A DNA stretch of 64,000 nucleotides from Acinetobacter brisouisimilis (GTDB lineage Bacteria > Pseudomonadota > Gammaproteobacteria > Pseudomonadales > Moraxellaceae): the NCBI RefSeq assembly GCF_000368265.1, contig NZ_KB851219.1:1557870-1621869 (forward strand), given 5' to 3'. The position numbers and the translations under genes were made by a program. The stretch's first letter is position 1. Every line of letters begins with the position of its first letter. Positions 18,160 through 26,992 of this stretch are shown in pieces. Under the pieces are notes generated by a model. The model saw nothing but the letters and a program-made list of their open reading frames with translations. It was not told the origin of the DNA and ran no database searches.

Positions 18160-19578
18160 CTAATGAATATTCAAAGCATCTCGCATAATAAAAAACAAAT
18201 CAGTCTGATCAATTAAACCAGAAACATTCGCTGCACGTGGACCATAAGCCGCAATACGGACTTGCGCACCTGTATGCTCCTGACTATTCCCTGTTGAAGT
18301 GGCATAGTTGACAGCCATTGGCGACTGGTCTTTAGTCAACAAGTTTGCGGTTTTCCCTGGGCTATCAGCATCTACAGGAATGATCTGGCTGGTATGCGCA
18401 TGATCACCTGTAACAATAATTAAAGTGTCAGGATGTGTTTTAGCAAATGCCAGTGCTTCTTGAACTGCTTCATCTAAAGCCACAGTTTCACCAATTTGCC
18501 CGCATGGATCAGCAGCATGGTTTTGTTTATCAATCGAACCACTTTCCACCTGCAAGAAGAAACCTTTTGGGTTTTTCTCAAGAAGCTGAATCGCTTTTGC
18601 AGTCATCATCCTCAAACTTGGCACCTCTGCCCCACGTGCAGGGTTAATCTGGCAACGCTGTGCAGCTTGTTTATTGCCATTCAGTACTGCTTTAGGGCCA
18701 ATCCAGCTTACAGGTAAATTGCCTTGCGCAAATAAGCCTAAAACAGGTTGCTGTTGATTGGCTGTGCTGAGTTGACTTAACTGATCAGCATTAGAAACTA
18801 CTTTATAACCGCGCGCCTGAGCCTGCGCTAATAAAGTCTGACCTTTATATTGCCCCGCAGTTGCCATTTCATTAAATGAAGTTGCACCACCACCCAAAGT
18901 TACATCGGCACGTGCATCGAGCAGTTGTTCACTAATCGAACCCAAGCCACCATTTTCCAAAGTATTCGTTGGGCAGAGTTTTGCTGTTGAAGATGGCGAA
19001 TAGCATTTACGATGGGTGACATGCGCAATCAATGCTGCAGGTGTCGCATCTTGTAGTTCAGTTGTGGTGACATTACCCGTTGCATAACCTGCACGTTTTG
19101 CCAATGCTAAAATTGATTCATGTGCTTTTGCCTGCACATCGACCCCAATTGCACCATTATAGTTTTTTATCCCCATTGCCCATGCAGAAGCTGATGCTGC
19201 CGAATCTGTTACATAATCAATGGTTTTGTCTTTATTGACCGAATAGGTGGTATAGCTGCCTGTAAATGGCAAAACATCAATCCCTTTAAAATAACCTCCT
19301 GCCCCTTCAACATAATTACGGGCGATGGTGATTTCCGAGTCACTGGTACCATCCCCAATAAATAAAATCACATGCTTGACATGACGAGAGCTGATCGAAG
19401 CCTTAAGCGCCTCACTACGCTCTGCAGTTAGGCGGGTTGCACCTGAAAACTGATCCAGCTGTCCCTTAGCATGTGGGGCAATTAAGCTACTCTGTGATGT
19501 TGTGGTCTGTGGCAGGCTATTGCACGCACTGACTGCGATTGCCACGCAACTGCTGAGTAAAAGTGGTTTTAAGTTCAC
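18160..19578 (-). CDS. phoA: Alkaline phosphatase (PhoA family), predicted lipoprotein
   Basis: This enzyme hydrolyses phosphomonoesters outside the inner membrane to release phosphate. The product is 472 aa. The catalytic serine is in [16 protein letters not shown] (about residue 126), and metal ligands are seen in [30 protein letters not shown] and [12 protein letters not shown]. The N-terminus [14 protein letters not shown] ends in a lipobox-like VSAC, so it may be lipid-anchored rather than freely periplasmic. It starts at GTG (19578) with CAGGAG 7 bases upstream. It sits alone between tRNA-Asn genes. No good Pho box is seen upstream, though a degenerate CAGTTATGCCTGTAATAT lies on the minus strand near 19660. 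Confidence 0.92.
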   Translation of the reverse strand: MNLKPLLLSSCVAIAVSACNSLPQTTTSQSSLIAPHAKGQLDQFSGATRLTAERSEALKASISSRHVKHVILFIGDGTSDSEITIARNYVEGAGGYFKGIDVLPFTGSYTTYSVNKDKTIDYVTDSAASASAWAMGIKNYNGAIGVDVQAKAHESILALAKRAGYATGNVTTTELQDATPAALIAHVTHRKCYSPSSTAKLCPTNTLENGGLGSISEQLLDARADVTLGGGATSFNEMATAGQYKGQTLLAQAQARGYKVVSNADQLSQLSTANQQQPVLGLFAQGNLPVSWIGPKAVLNGNKQAAQRCQINPARGAEVPSLRMMTAKAIQLLEKNPKGFFLQVESGSIDKQNHAADPCGQIGETVALDEAVQEALAFAKTHPDTLIIVTGDHAHTSQIIPVDADSPGKTANLLTKDQSPMAVNYATSTGNSQEHTGAQVRIAAYGPRAANVSGLIDQTDLFFIMRDALNIH

Positions 19579-19732
19579 AAAGAGGCTCCTGTTATCTGTA
19601 TTGTTTTGCCGCTTGCTTTAAATTAGTGGATTTATATTGCAATTTGATTTAATTCCTAAGCGATATTACAGGCATAACTGATTATTTTTAAAACAATTAA
19701 GCTCAAAAAATCAAAAAATCGCATATAGAGGC

Positions 19733-19761
19733 TTGACCTCCACTCAAGTAATCCATAAAAT
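19733..19761 (+). promoter_or_regulatory. Sigma-70 promoter of the third tRNA-Asn gene
   Basis: TTGACC is followed after a 16-17 base spacer by TAAAAT (19756-19761). The spacer shares AAGTAATCCAT with the promoter of tRNA-Asn copy 1, so the duplicated unit included the promoter. Confidence 0.75.
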
Positions 19762-19773
19762 CCTTACCCAGAT

Positions 19774-19849
19774 TCTCCAATAGCTCAGTCGGTAGAGCGA
19801 CGGACTGTTAATCCGCAGGTCCCTGGTTCGAGCCCAGGTTGGAGAGCCA
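19774..19849 (+). tRNA. tRNA-Asn (GUU), copy 3
   Basis: A 76-base tRNA identical to copy 1, including the TCTCCAA/TTGGAGA acceptor stem and encoded CCA. It lies just under 2 kb beyond the tandem pair, on the far side of phoA, with its own promoter and terminator. Confidence 0.97.
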
Positions 19850-19855
19850 GATTCT

Positions 19856-19886
19856 AAAGCCCATAAGTCTACTTATGGGCTTTTTT
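19856..19886 (+). terminator. Terminator of the third tRNA-Asn gene
   Basis: Stem AAGCCCATAAGT (from 19857), loop CT, stem ACTTATGGGCTT (to 19882), then T run. It lies 7 bases past the tRNA end. Confidence 0.93.
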
Positions 19887-20002
19887 AATGCAGTTACCAA
19901 TTCCTAGCAGAATTTGTTTTGACTCAGTGAAGTGATCCTCTAAACTAGCGACCTAAGCACTGTGTCAGTCAGTTTCTTTTCGCCCCATTTAGGATATTTC
20001 CC

Positions 20003-20269
20003 ATGTTAACACCACAAGAAATCCGAGCTCGCGATCGTAAGCGCTGGACAATTTTTGCTATCGCACTCCTTATTCCTATTGCTTTAGTATTTTTACTATT
20101 TATTGCAGCCTCTCAAGATGTCAAGACCAAAGCCCGATATGATCAAGAACGTGCTGAATACGCTGAAAAATATCAACAAGATAGCAATGCATCTGCGGCA
20201 ATGAGTTCTCAACAACAATTTGATAAGCTCAAACAAGATCCTGAAGCAAAAACCGCTGATCAACGCTAA
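20003..20269 (+). CDS. Small single-span membrane protein of unknown function
   Basis: An 88-aa protein not assigned to a family. A basic cytosolic N-terminus (RARDRKRW) leads into one transmembrane helix at about residues 16-36 (IFAIALLIPIALVFLLFIAA). A charged, helical tail follows, rich in Gln, Lys and Glu. The positive-inside rule puts the tail in the periplasm. It is flanked by its own strong terminator and lies between tRNA-Asn copy 3 and ohr. AGGATAT lies upstream of the ATG. I take it as a real gene because of the coherent membrane protein, the SD and the terminator. Confidence 0.75.
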   Translation: MLTPQEIRARDRKRWTIFAIALLIPIALVFLLFIAASQDVKTKARYDQERAEYAEKYQQDSNASAAMSSQQQFDKLKQDPEAKTADQR

Positions 20270-20272
20270 TCA

Positions 20273-20302
20273 AAAAAGGCTTATCAAAAGATAAGCCTTT
20301 TT
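20273..20302. terminator. Bidirectional terminator between small membrane protein and ohr
   Basis: Stem AAAAAGGCTTATC, loop AAAA, stem GATAAGCCTTTTT. It lies between convergent stops at 20269 and 20319 with A and T runs on both sides. Confidence 0.92.
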
Positions 20303-20318
20303 CACATCAAATTAGATT

Positions 20319-20747
20319 TTATTCAACGATCTTTAAAGTCACGTCAATATTGCCACGAGTTGCATTTGAATATGGGCAAACGATATGCGCCGCATCGACC
20401 AGTTTCTGTGCTTCATCATGTGGCATTCCAGGCAAGTGAATATTTAGTGTCACTTCAATACTAAAGCCAGTTGGAATTGGACCAATACCCACTTCCCCTT
20501 CAATAAATGCATCTTTAGGCATATCAAATTTGTCGCGTGCTGCCACAAACTTTAATGCACCAAGGAAACATGCCGAATAACCTGCAGCAAACAACTGTTC
20601 AGGATTGGTAAATGCACCACCTGCACCACCCATTTCTTTAGGCACACCCAGTTGTATGTCCAAAACACCATCACTTGAAACGGCACGACCATCGCGCCCA
20701 CCTGTTGCTTTGGCTTTTGCGGTATATACGACTTTTTCTAATGACAT
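20319..20747 (-). CDS. ohr: Organic hydroperoxide resistance protein Ohr
   Basis: Ohr is a cysteine-based thiol peroxidase that reduces organic and fatty-acid hydroperoxides. From the ATG at 20747, which has AAGGAAG upstream, the product is 142 aa, the normal Ohr length (MSLEKVVYTAKAKATGGRDG). The two catalytic cysteines are in GYSACFLGALKF (about residue 60) and AHIVCPYSNATRGN (about residue 125). It lies downstream of ohrR on the same strand with an 88-base gap holding a palindromic operator candidate, so it probably has its own repressed promoter. Confidence 0.96.
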   Translation of the reverse strand: MSLEKVVYTAKAKATGGRDGRAVSSDGVLDIQLGVPKEMGGAGGAFTNPEQLFAAGYSACFLGALKFVAARDKFDMPKDAFIEGEVGIGPIPTGFSIEVTLNIHLPGMPHDEAQKLVDAAHIVCPYSNATRGNIDVTLKIVE

Positions 20748-20780
20748 GATTTCTTCCTTTAAATTAGTTATCACACAAAT

Positions 20781-20810
20781 ATATCGTACACGATATAAAT
20801 ATTCAGTCAA
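20781..20810 (-). promoter_or_regulatory. Candidate OhrR operator overlapping the ohr promoter
   Basis: A perfect inverted repeat ATATCGT-AC-ACGATAT lies at 20781-20796. On the minus strand TTGACT (20805-20810) is followed after 16 bases by TACGAT, so the palindrome covers the -10 element and spacer. This is the layout expected for repression by the adjacent MarR-type OhrR. Confidence 0.7.
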
Positions 20811-20835
20811 TAACTCACAGCAACTAAACTGTAAA

Positions 20836-21270
20836 TTATTTGATCAATTTAGCACGCAATTGTTCAAGCTGATGTTTCAACTCAATTAAAGTTTGTAAAT
20901 CACACTGACTGGTTTGCTGAATCAGTTCAGGAATGATCTGTGCTTGTTGTTTTAATGCCGCACCTTGCTCAGTTAAGCCAATTAACACTTGTCGTTCATC
21001 CTGTTCGGAACGCTGGCGAGTAATCAAGCCTGAATTTTCTAATTTTTTTAACATTGGAGTCAGCGTTGAAGATTCCAAATAAAGGCGCTTACCGATTTCA
21101 GAAACAGTCAACTGATCCCGCTCCCAAAGCACCAACATCACCAAATACTGAGGATAGGTAATCCCTAGAGGTGCAAGTAACTGGCGATATTTTTGATTAA
21201 ATGCCAAGTTGGCAGAATACACTGCAAAACAAAGCTGGTTATCTAGTTTTAATAATCGCTCGTCACTCAA
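20836..21270 (-). CDS. ohrR: Organic peroxide-sensing repressor OhrR (MarR family)
   Basis: OhrR represses ohr until a reactive cysteine near the N-terminus is oxidised by organic peroxide. That cysteine is seen in LDNQLCFAVYSANLAFNQKY. The winged helix lies in LTVSEIGKRLYLESSTLTPM and LENSGLITRQRSEQDERQVL. I prefer the TTG start at 21270 (144 aa), which has GAGGA 7 bases upstream; a longer in-frame TTG start at 21288 is possible. The ohrR-ohr pair is a standard two-gene module. Confidence 0.92.
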   Translation of the reverse strand: MSDERLLKLDNQLCFAVYSANLAFNQKYRQLLAPLGITYPQYLVMLVLWERDQLTVSEIGKRLYLESSTLTPMLKKLENSGLITRQRSEQDERQVLIGLTEQGAALKQQAQIIPELIQQTSQCDLQTLIELKHQLEQLRAKLIK

Positions 21271-21324
21271 AAGTTTATCCTCATACAACAGTTATCTTTT
21301 CTTATTATAGCCAAGATCAGCAAT

Positions 21325-21353
21325 AAAAAAGCCCGCACAAGGCGAGCTTTTTT
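21325..21353 (-). terminator. Rho-independent terminator of glnA
   Basis: Minus-strand stem AAAAAAGCTCGC, loop CTTGT, stem GCGGGCTTTTTT with one mismatch, then T-rich. It lies 23 bases past the glnA stop and just upstream of ohrR. Confidence 0.88.
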
Positions 21354-21375
21354 CGGTATGAATACAGTTGTAAAA

Positions 21376-22785
21376 TTACAAGCTGTAGTACATATCAAAT
21401 TCAACTGGGTGAGTTGTTGTGTTAAGACGACGTACATCTGCCATTTTAAGGTCGATATAAGCTTCCAACATTTCTTTAGTGAACACGCCACCTTTCAACA
21501 AGAACTCGTGATCCGCTTGAAGTGCTTCTAACGCCATTTCTAGGCTGTGAGCAACTGTAGGGATTTTTGCTTCTTCTTCAGGAGGAAGGTCATACAAGTT
21601 TTTGTCAGCAGCTTCGCCTGGGTGGATCTTGTTTTGGATACCGTCAATACCAGCCATCAACAATGCTGCAAAACCTAAGTACGGGTTCATCATTGGGTCA
21701 GGGAAACGTGCTTCGATACGTTTGCCTTTAGGGCTAGAAACGTATGGAATACGGATAGAAGCAGAACGGTTACGTGCTGAGTAAGCAAGCATAATTGGTG
21801 CTTCAAAGTGTGGAACTAAACGCTTGTACGAGTTAGTAGAAGGGTTAGTAATTGCGTTCAATGCACGAGCGTGCTTGATCACACCACCGATGAAGTAAAG
21901 TGCCATTTCTGACAAACCTGCATATTCATCACCAGCAAACAAGTTCTTGCCATCTTTAGAGATAGACATATGAACGTGCATACCAGAACCATTATCGCCT
22001 ACCATTGGTTTAGGCATAAAGGTAGCAGTTTTTGCATATTGGTGTGCAACGTTGTGAACAACATATTTGAATTGTTGTACTTCGTCAGCTTTAAGAACCA
22101 TAGTGTTGAAACTTACACCAATTTCTAACTGGCAAGATGCAACTTCGTGGTGGTGAACTTCTACACGACCAGCGCCCATGATGTCTTCAATTTTGTTACA
22201 CATCTCAGCACGCATGTCGTGGTGAGAGTCTACAGGTGGAACTGGGAAGTAACCGCCTTTAACACGTGGACGGTGACCTGAGTTACCAGACTCGTAATCT
22301 TTACCAGTTGACCAAGCAGCTTCTTCAGCGATCAATGTATGACGAGCGCCAGACATGTCGATATCCCATTTCACTTCGTCAAATACAAAGAATTCTGGTT
22401 CTGGACCAAAGAATGCAGTATCACCGATACCTGTAGATTTTAAGTATTCTTCCGCACGACGAGCGATTGAACGTGGGTCACGCTCATAACCTTGACCAGT
22501 AGATGGCTCGATAACGTCACAAGTCACTACAACAGTTGGTTCAGCGAAGAACGGATCGATAAAACATGTTTCTGCGTCTGGGCGCAAGATCATGTCAGAT
22601 GCTTCAATACCCTTCCAACCTGCAATTGAAGAACCATCGAACATTTTACCATCTTCAAATGTATCTTCATCAATTGAATCAGCAGGGTAAGTTACATGTT
22701 GCTCTTTACCAATAGTATCTGTAAAGCGAAAATCGACCCACTTAGCGCCACTTTCTTTGATGAGTTCAAGGACCTTGTTCGCCAT
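21376..22785 (-). CDS. glnA: Glutamine synthetase type I
   Basis: GlnA makes glutamine from glutamate, ammonia and ATP. The product is 469 aa, the dodecameric GSI-beta length. Visible motifs are the latch [11 protein letters not shown], the metal/ATP segment [23 protein letters not shown] and [11 protein letters not shown]. The adenylylation site Tyr is in [11 protein letters not shown] (about residue 397), so activity is probably controlled by GlnE adenylylation. Upstream lie a near-perfect sigma-54 promoter and a TGCAC-N7-GTGCA dyad. No ntrBC genes lie directly downstream, unlike in enterobacteria. Confidence 0.98.
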   Translation of the reverse strand: MANKVLELIKESGAKWVDFRFTDTIGKEQHVTYPADSIDEDTFEDGKMFDGSSIAGWKGIEASDMILRPDAETCFIDPFFAEPTVVVTCDVIEPSTGQGYERDPRSIARRAEEYLKSTGIGDTAFFGPEPEFFVFDEVKWDIDMSGARHTLIAEEAAWSTGKDYESGNSGHRPRVKGGYFPVPPVDSHHDMRAEMCNKIEDIMGAGRVEVHHHEVASCQLEIGVSFNTMVLKADEVQQFKYVVHNVAHQYAKTATFMPKPMVGDNGSGMHVHMSISKDGKNLFAGDEYAGLSEMALYFIGGVIKHARALNAITNPSTNSYKRLVPHFEAPIMLAYSARNRSASIRIPYVSSPKGKRIEARFPDPMMNPYLGFAALLMAGIDGIQNKIHPGEAADKNLYDLPPEEEAKIPTVAHSLEMALEALQADHEFLLKGGVFTKEMLEAYIDLKMADVRRLNTTTHPVEFDMYYSL

Positions 22786-22813
22786 GCTCTATGCTCCAAT
22801 CAAGTATTTTTAT

Positions 22814-22830
22814 TGCACGTATGAGGTGCA
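22814..22830. promoter_or_regulatory. NtrC-type dyad in the glnA leader
   Basis: TGCAC (22814-22818), GTATGAG, GTGCA (22826-22830) is a perfect match to the TGCAC-N7-GTGCA core of NtrC sites. It lies about 20 bases downstream of the predicted sigma-54 start site and 29 bases upstream of the glnA ATG. Confidence 0.6.
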
Positions 22831-22850
22831 TGTTAGAAGTTGGACGTAAT

Positions 22851-22870
22851 AAAGCAACTCCCGTGCCAAC
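22851..22870 (-). promoter_or_regulatory. Sigma-54 promoter of glnA
   Basis: On the minus strand the sequence is TTGGCACGGGAGTTGCTTT. It matches TGGCACG-N4-TTGC at every consensus position, with the -24 GG at 22866-22867 and the -12 GC at 22854-22855. The predicted start is near 22843, giving a leader of about 58 bases. Confidence 0.9.
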
Positions 22871-22950
22871 TTTTCGAATATCAGCTAAATTATTGATAAA
22901 TATATATTCTAAATAAATATTAGCCAATTATTTCATCATTATTATACTGA

Positions 22951-23061
22951 GTGCAAAATGAAATGCACCATATTCAAACATTTTCTTATGCTTTACCCAA
23001 AAAACCACACAAAACGAACCAAAAAAGTGCAATTATTCTTTTTTGATGTAATGCAGTGCAT
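22951..23061. promoter_or_regulatory. Cluster of GTGCA/TGCAC half sites upstream of glnA
   Basis: GTGCA at 22951, TGCACCA at 22964, GTGCA at 23027 and the palindrome ATGCAGTGCAT at 23051-23061. They lie roughly 110-215 bases upstream of the sigma-54 start, where enhancer sites are expected. No pair there has the exact N7 spacing. Confidence 0.35.
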
Positions 23062-23553
23062 TTATAAGCTGGTTATGGCGATTTGATTGCTATTTTTTTA
23101 TACAGTAACGCTTTTTTTTGAACATTTAATGTCAATTACAAGCATAGTTATCTCTACATTTAGCAAATTAATCTACGATTTGGGTTTAAAAACATCAAAT
23201 TCATAGGCAAAACCCATAGCTTAAATCTTAACGACACAACCACCGCCCCATATATTGTGCAGGTTTAGTGCGTTGTAAATTTCACTAGAACAATCCTCCC
23301 GATCCTCATCTTATTTAAGTCAGGCATAAAAACTCTAGCCAACTTTGATTAAATCCACAGATGACACTTGGTTGAGAATGCAACAATTCAGCATGAAATA
23401 GTTCAGCAAAAAATGGTTATTTTTTGCTATGATGATTTTCGCTATAGAAATTACCTTTATTTTTTCTCTTACAATAAAGGTCTTTTATGTTCTATATCAG
23501 TAATTTTGGACTAAGCACATCTAGCGTGCATGCACTTCAATAGGTTAAATATC
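23062..23553. other. glnA-trpG intergenic region with trp promoter candidate
   Basis: This is non-coding, AT-rich DNA upstream of trpG. An extended -10 (TGCTATGAT, -10 hexamer 23428-23433) is the best rightward promoter candidate. A hairpin ACCTTTATT (23453-23461)/AATAAAGGT (23473-23481) followed by CTTTTAT lies in the presumed leader. The leader-like frame nearby contains no tryptophan codons, so classical trp attenuation is not supported. Nothing else is recognised. Confidence 0.4.
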
Positions 23554-24138
23554 ATGCTTCTAATGATAGACAATTACGACTCCTTTACTTACAACATCGT
23601 CCAGTACTTTGGCGAATTAAATCAGGAAGTAAAAGTAGTTCGCAATGATCAAGTCTCATTAGAGGATATTGAACGATGGCAACCAAAGTATCTGGTGATT
23701 GGTCCTGGCCCTTGCTCGCCAACTGAAGCAGGTATTTCAATTCCTGCCATTCAGCATTTTGCAGGTAAAATTCCTTTGCTCGGCGTGTGTTTGGGGCATC
23801 AAAGTATTGGACAGGCTTTTGGCGGTAAAATTGTACGTGCCAAACATGTCATGCATGGTCGTTTATCTGACATGTACCATAGCAATACTGGGATTTTTAG
23901 CGATCTACCATCACCATTTACTGCAACACGTTATCACTCTTTGGTGATTGACCAAGCAACATTGCCTGAGTGTCTGGAAGTCACCTGCTGGACGAAAGAA
24001 GCAGATGGTTCAATTGAAGAAATTATGGGTGTGAAACACAAGACATTGCCTGTTGAAGGTGTGCAGTTCCACCCAGAATCGATTCTGAGCCAGCACGGAC
24101 ACAAAATTTTCCAAAACTTTCTTGATATTTACAAATAG
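23554..24138 (+). CDS. trpG: Anthranilate synthase component II (glutamine amidotransferase)
   Basis: TrpG supplies ammonia from glutamine to TrpE for anthranilate synthesis, and often also to PabB for folate. The product is 194 aa from the ATG at 23554 ([20 protein letters not shown]), with an AGG-containing SD. The catalytic Cys is in [17 protein letters not shown] and the His/Glu pair is in [10 protein letters not shown]. An in-frame ATG at 23530 would add 8 non-conserved residues. It heads trpGDC, with an 8-base gap to trpD. trpE is not in the window. Confidence 0.95.
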   Translation: MLLMIDNYDSFTYNIVQYFGELNQEVKVVRNDQVSLEDIERWQPKYLVIGPGPCSPTEAGISIPAIQHFAGKIPLLGVCLGHQSIGQAFGGKIVRAKHVMHGRLSDMYHSNTGIFSDLPSPFTATRYHSLVIDQATLPECLEVTCWTKEADGSIEEIMGVKHKTLPVEGVQFHPESILSQHGHKIFQNFLDIYK

Positions 24139-24146
24139 CGGTTGCC

Positions 24147-25196
24147 ATGAACATTCAACAAGCTTTAAACCATATTACAAAAAACATTCACTTGACCCAA
24201 AGCCAGATGCAGGATGTCATGCGTAGCATCATGCAAGGTGAAGCCACAGATGCCCAAATTGGTGCTTTATTGATGGGACTTCGCCTCAAAGGTGAAAGTA
24301 TTGATGAAATTACGGCTGCCGCGCAAGTTATGCGCGAACTAGCCATTAAAATTGATGTCAGCGATGTTCCGCATCTGATCGATATTGTCGGCACAGGCGG
24401 CGATGGACAAAACTTATTTAATGTCTCTACAGCATCCAGTTTTGTGATTGCTGCCGCAGGCGCAAGTATTGCCAAACACGGCAACCGGGGCGTATCAAGC
24501 AAATCAGGTTCATCAGATCTTCTTGAACAAGCAGGCATTCAGCTCAATCTCAACATTGCTCAAACCGAGCGCTGTATTCGTGAAATGGGCATTGGTTTCC
24601 TGTTTGCACCCAATCATCATACCGCCATGAAGCATGCGATTGGTCCACGTAAAGAACTGGGTATTCGTACCATTTTTAATTTGCTTGGCCCACTCACCAA
24701 CCCTGCTGGGGTAAAACGCCTCGTAATTGGTGTGTTTTCTGATGAGTTATGCTACCCAATGGCAGAGGTCATGAAGCAACTTGGCGCTGAACATGTCATG
24801 GTCGTGCATTCCAAAGATGGTCTAGATGAAATCAGCCTTGCAGCAACCACCACCATTGCCGAACTCAAAAATGGTGAAATTCAGTCATGGGTGATTACCC
24901 CAGAAGACGTTGGAATTGAATCACAAAGTTTACATGGCTTAATCATTGACTGTCCTGAAGCCAGCTTAAAACTGATTAAAGATGCGCTTGGACGGAACAA
25001 ATCAGAAATTGGGCGAAAAGCTGCCGATATGATTGCACTCAATGCGGGTGCAGGTATCTATGTCGCAGGTTTGGCAAAAGACTACAAACAAGGCGTTGCT
25101 TTTGCTCAAGATATTATCGATGGTGGTCAGGCGCTAGAAAAAATGAGCGTTTTTGCCGAATTTACAAAAACTCTAAAACAGATTGAAAGCGCATAA
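24147..25196 (+). CDS. trpD: Anthranilate phosphoribosyltransferase
   Basis: TrpD joins anthranilate to PRPP, the second step of the tryptophan branch. The product is 349 aa. The PRPP-binding motif [19 protein letters not shown] (about residues 72-90), [18 protein letters not shown] and the conserved [20 protein letters not shown] are all present. It follows trpG by 8 bases and precedes trpC by 9, so the three genes are co-transcribed. Confidence 0.97.
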   Translation: MNIQQALNHITKNIHLTQSQMQDVMRSIMQGEATDAQIGALLMGLRLKGESIDEITAAAQVMRELAIKIDVSDVPHLIDIVGTGGDGQNLFNVSTASSFVIAAAGASIAKHGNRGVSSKSGSSDLLEQAGIQLNLNIAQTERCIREMGIGFLFAPNHHTAMKHAIGPRKELGIRTIFNLLGPLTNPAGVKRLVIGVFSDELCYPMAEVMKQLGAEHVMVVHSKDGLDEISLAATTTIAELKNGEIQSWVITPEDVGIESQSLHGLIIDCPEASLKLIKDALGRNKSEIGRKAADMIALNAGAGIYVAGLAKDYKQGVAFAQDIIDGGQALEKMSVFAEFTKTLKQIESA

Positions 25197-25205
25197 GGAA
25201 CGGTG

Positions 25206-26012
25206 ATGGTAGATATTGCAAACACAATTTTAGGTAAAATTGTTGATCGTAAAGTTGATGAACTCGCCGCGCGCCGTCAAAAATATAGCCTGCAAGACCT
25301 TGAACAACTGGCTGCCCAAGCAACACCTGTACGTGGCTTTGCCCAAGCACTACGTTCTAAACGCCCAGGCGTGATTGCTGAAATTAAAAAAGCATCGCCA
25401 TCCAAAGGTGTGATTCGTGCCAACTTCAACCCTGCTGAAATCGCACAGCAATATGAACGCGCAGGTGCAGCCTGTCTATCTGTACTCACCGATGTCGACT
25501 TTTTTCAGGGTGCCGATGAAAATATTCAAATTGCCCGTACCCACTGTGCTTTACCTGCCCTGCGTAAAGATTTCTTGATCGACCCTTACAATGTGGTTGA
25601 AGCACGCGCTTTACACGCTGACTGTATTTTGCTGATTGTGGCGTGCTTATCTGATCAACAATTACAGGAAATGTCACAGACTGCATTTGAGCATAACCTC
25701 GATGTATTAGTTGAAGTGCATGATGAAGCTGAACTTGAGCGCGCCCTGCAACTGGATGAATGCTGTCTTCTTGGTGTAAATAACCGCAACTTAAAAACTT
25801 TTGAAGTCGATTTAAATACTTCATTACGTTTGAAAAAATTGCTTGATCCACAGCGTTTACTGGTCACGGAAAGCGGCATTGCTACCACTGAAGATGTCAA
25901 AATCATGCAAGAACATGATATTCACAGCTTCTTGGTAGGCGAAAGCTTTATGAAACAACCTGATCCTGCACAGGCATTCCAAGCGCTATTTGGAACACCT
26001 GAACAGCTATAA
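25206..26012 (+). CDS. trpC: Indole-3-glycerol phosphate synthase
   Basis: TrpC closes the indole ring, converting CdRP to indole-3-glycerol phosphate. The product is 268 aa, an eight-stranded barrel with [13 protein letters not shown] (catalytic Lys), [42 protein letters not shown] and [12 protein letters not shown]. It is monofunctional; no TrpF domain is attached. I use the ATG at 25206, with AAGGA upstream, rather than the preceding in-frame GTG. It is the last gene of trpGDC. Confidence 0.97.
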   Translation: MVDIANTILGKIVDRKVDELAARRQKYSLQDLEQLAAQATPVRGFAQALRSKRPGVIAEIKKASPSKGVIRANFNPAEIAQQYERAGAACLSVLTDVDFFQGADENIQIARTHCALPALRKDFLIDPYNVVEARALHADCILLIVACLSDQQLQEMSQTAFEHNLDVLVEVHDEAELERALQLDECCLLGVNNRNLKTFEVDLNTSLRLKKLLDPQRLLVTESGIATTEDVKIMQEHDIHSFLVGESFMKQPDPAQAFQALFGTPEQL

Positions 26013-26027
26013 AAGTATCTTGATATG

Positions 26028-26062
26028 AGCCGAATTTAGATGAGTCTAGATTCGGCTTTTTA
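26028..26062 (+). terminator. Rho-independent terminator of trpGDC
   Basis: Stem AGCCGAAT plus TAGA, loop TGAG, stem TCTA plus ATTCGGCT, then TTTTTAT. It lies 16 bases past the trpC stop. Confidence 0.9.
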
Positions 26063-26220
26063 TATTTGTCATTCGTCAAAACCATTTAAAATATTTCAGA
26101 ACATACCCCCCTAATTGAGAGCGATTTACATTAAAAAATATGTCTGTGGCTTTTGATTTCTCACCCCACGCCATTTCGTACTATACTTAGCAAAATTTCA
26201 CTTTTTTATGTTTTATTATC

Positions 26221-26907
26221 ATGAGTAATAAAGATTCTGCGCTGTCAAAAGAGCAACAGTCCCTGCTCAAGCAGTTTAAAAAACAAATCACTCATCCACA
26301 TACAACTCAACTGGCGCAACAACAAGCTGCTGCCCAAACCAAAGTTGAAGAACCTGAGGATGACTGGGATTTATTTAAAAAAGCCACACAAGGTGTGCAA
26401 AAGTTAGACAACACCAATATTGCTAACTTAAATCGTAGCAAGCAAAAAAAACTTGATGCTCAAACACTGGCAAAACGTGTTGCAGCGGAAGGTACAACCG
26501 AAAGTGAAAATGCAGAACTGTCAGATACTCAGGCTGCATTAAACCCAGTAGGCAGCCAGCAAACCCTAAACTATCGGGTTGCGACATTACAGCACCGTGT
26601 GTTTGAAGATTTAAAAACAGGTAAACTGCGCTGGTTTGAAGCCGTTGACCTGCATGGGTGTACCGTTGAACAAGCACGCGCTGCGATTTTGCAACTGATT
26701 CAAATGGCAAAAGATGAAAATCAGAATGTAATTAAAATCGTACATGGTAAAGGCCCAGAAGCGATTTTAAAAACTTATGTGAATGGTTGGCTACGCCAGC
26801 ATCGTGATGTATTGGCTTTTGTCAGCGCTCCTGAAAATCAGGGTGGAACAGGTGCAGTTTTGGTTTTACTGAAGCGTGCTGAAAAAAATCCAAAGTATAA
26901 ACAGTAA
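26221..26907 (+). CDS. Smr-domain protein, SmrA-type endonuclease
   Basis: A 228-aa protein with a charged, Gln/Lys-rich N-terminal region and a C-terminal Smr domain (about residues 140-222). The Smr motifs are AVDLHGCTVEQARAAILQLI, containing DLHG, and IKIVHGKGPEAILK, containing HGxG, ending in GGTGAVLVLLKR. Stand-alone Smr proteins nick DNA, and some Smr proteins act on RNA or stalled ribosomes; the target here is not known. It is a single gene between trpC and folE. Confidence 0.87.
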   Translation: MSNKDSALSKEQQSLLKQFKKQITHPHTTQLAQQQAAAQTKVEEPEDDWDLFKKATQGVQKLDNTNIANLNRSKQKKLDAQTLAKRVAAEGTTESENAELSDTQAALNPVGSQQTLNYRVATLQHRVFEDLKTGKLRWFEAVDLHGCTVEQARAAILQLIQMAKDENQNVIKIVHGKGPEAILKTYVNGWLRQHRDVLAFVSAPENQGGTGAVLVLLKRAEKNPKYKQ

Positions 26908-26992
26908 GCTGTTTTAATAATTAGTATCGGTCTTTCGCAAGTTTTCTGTTAAAATGCCGAGCTTGCTCAACCAGTGTAAGTGAACACCTGTT

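Noticed and set aside
25486..25851. 121-codon open frame on the minus strand inside trpC
   Set aside because: It is the shadow of a strongly conserved trpC frame; no start signal and no recognisable product.
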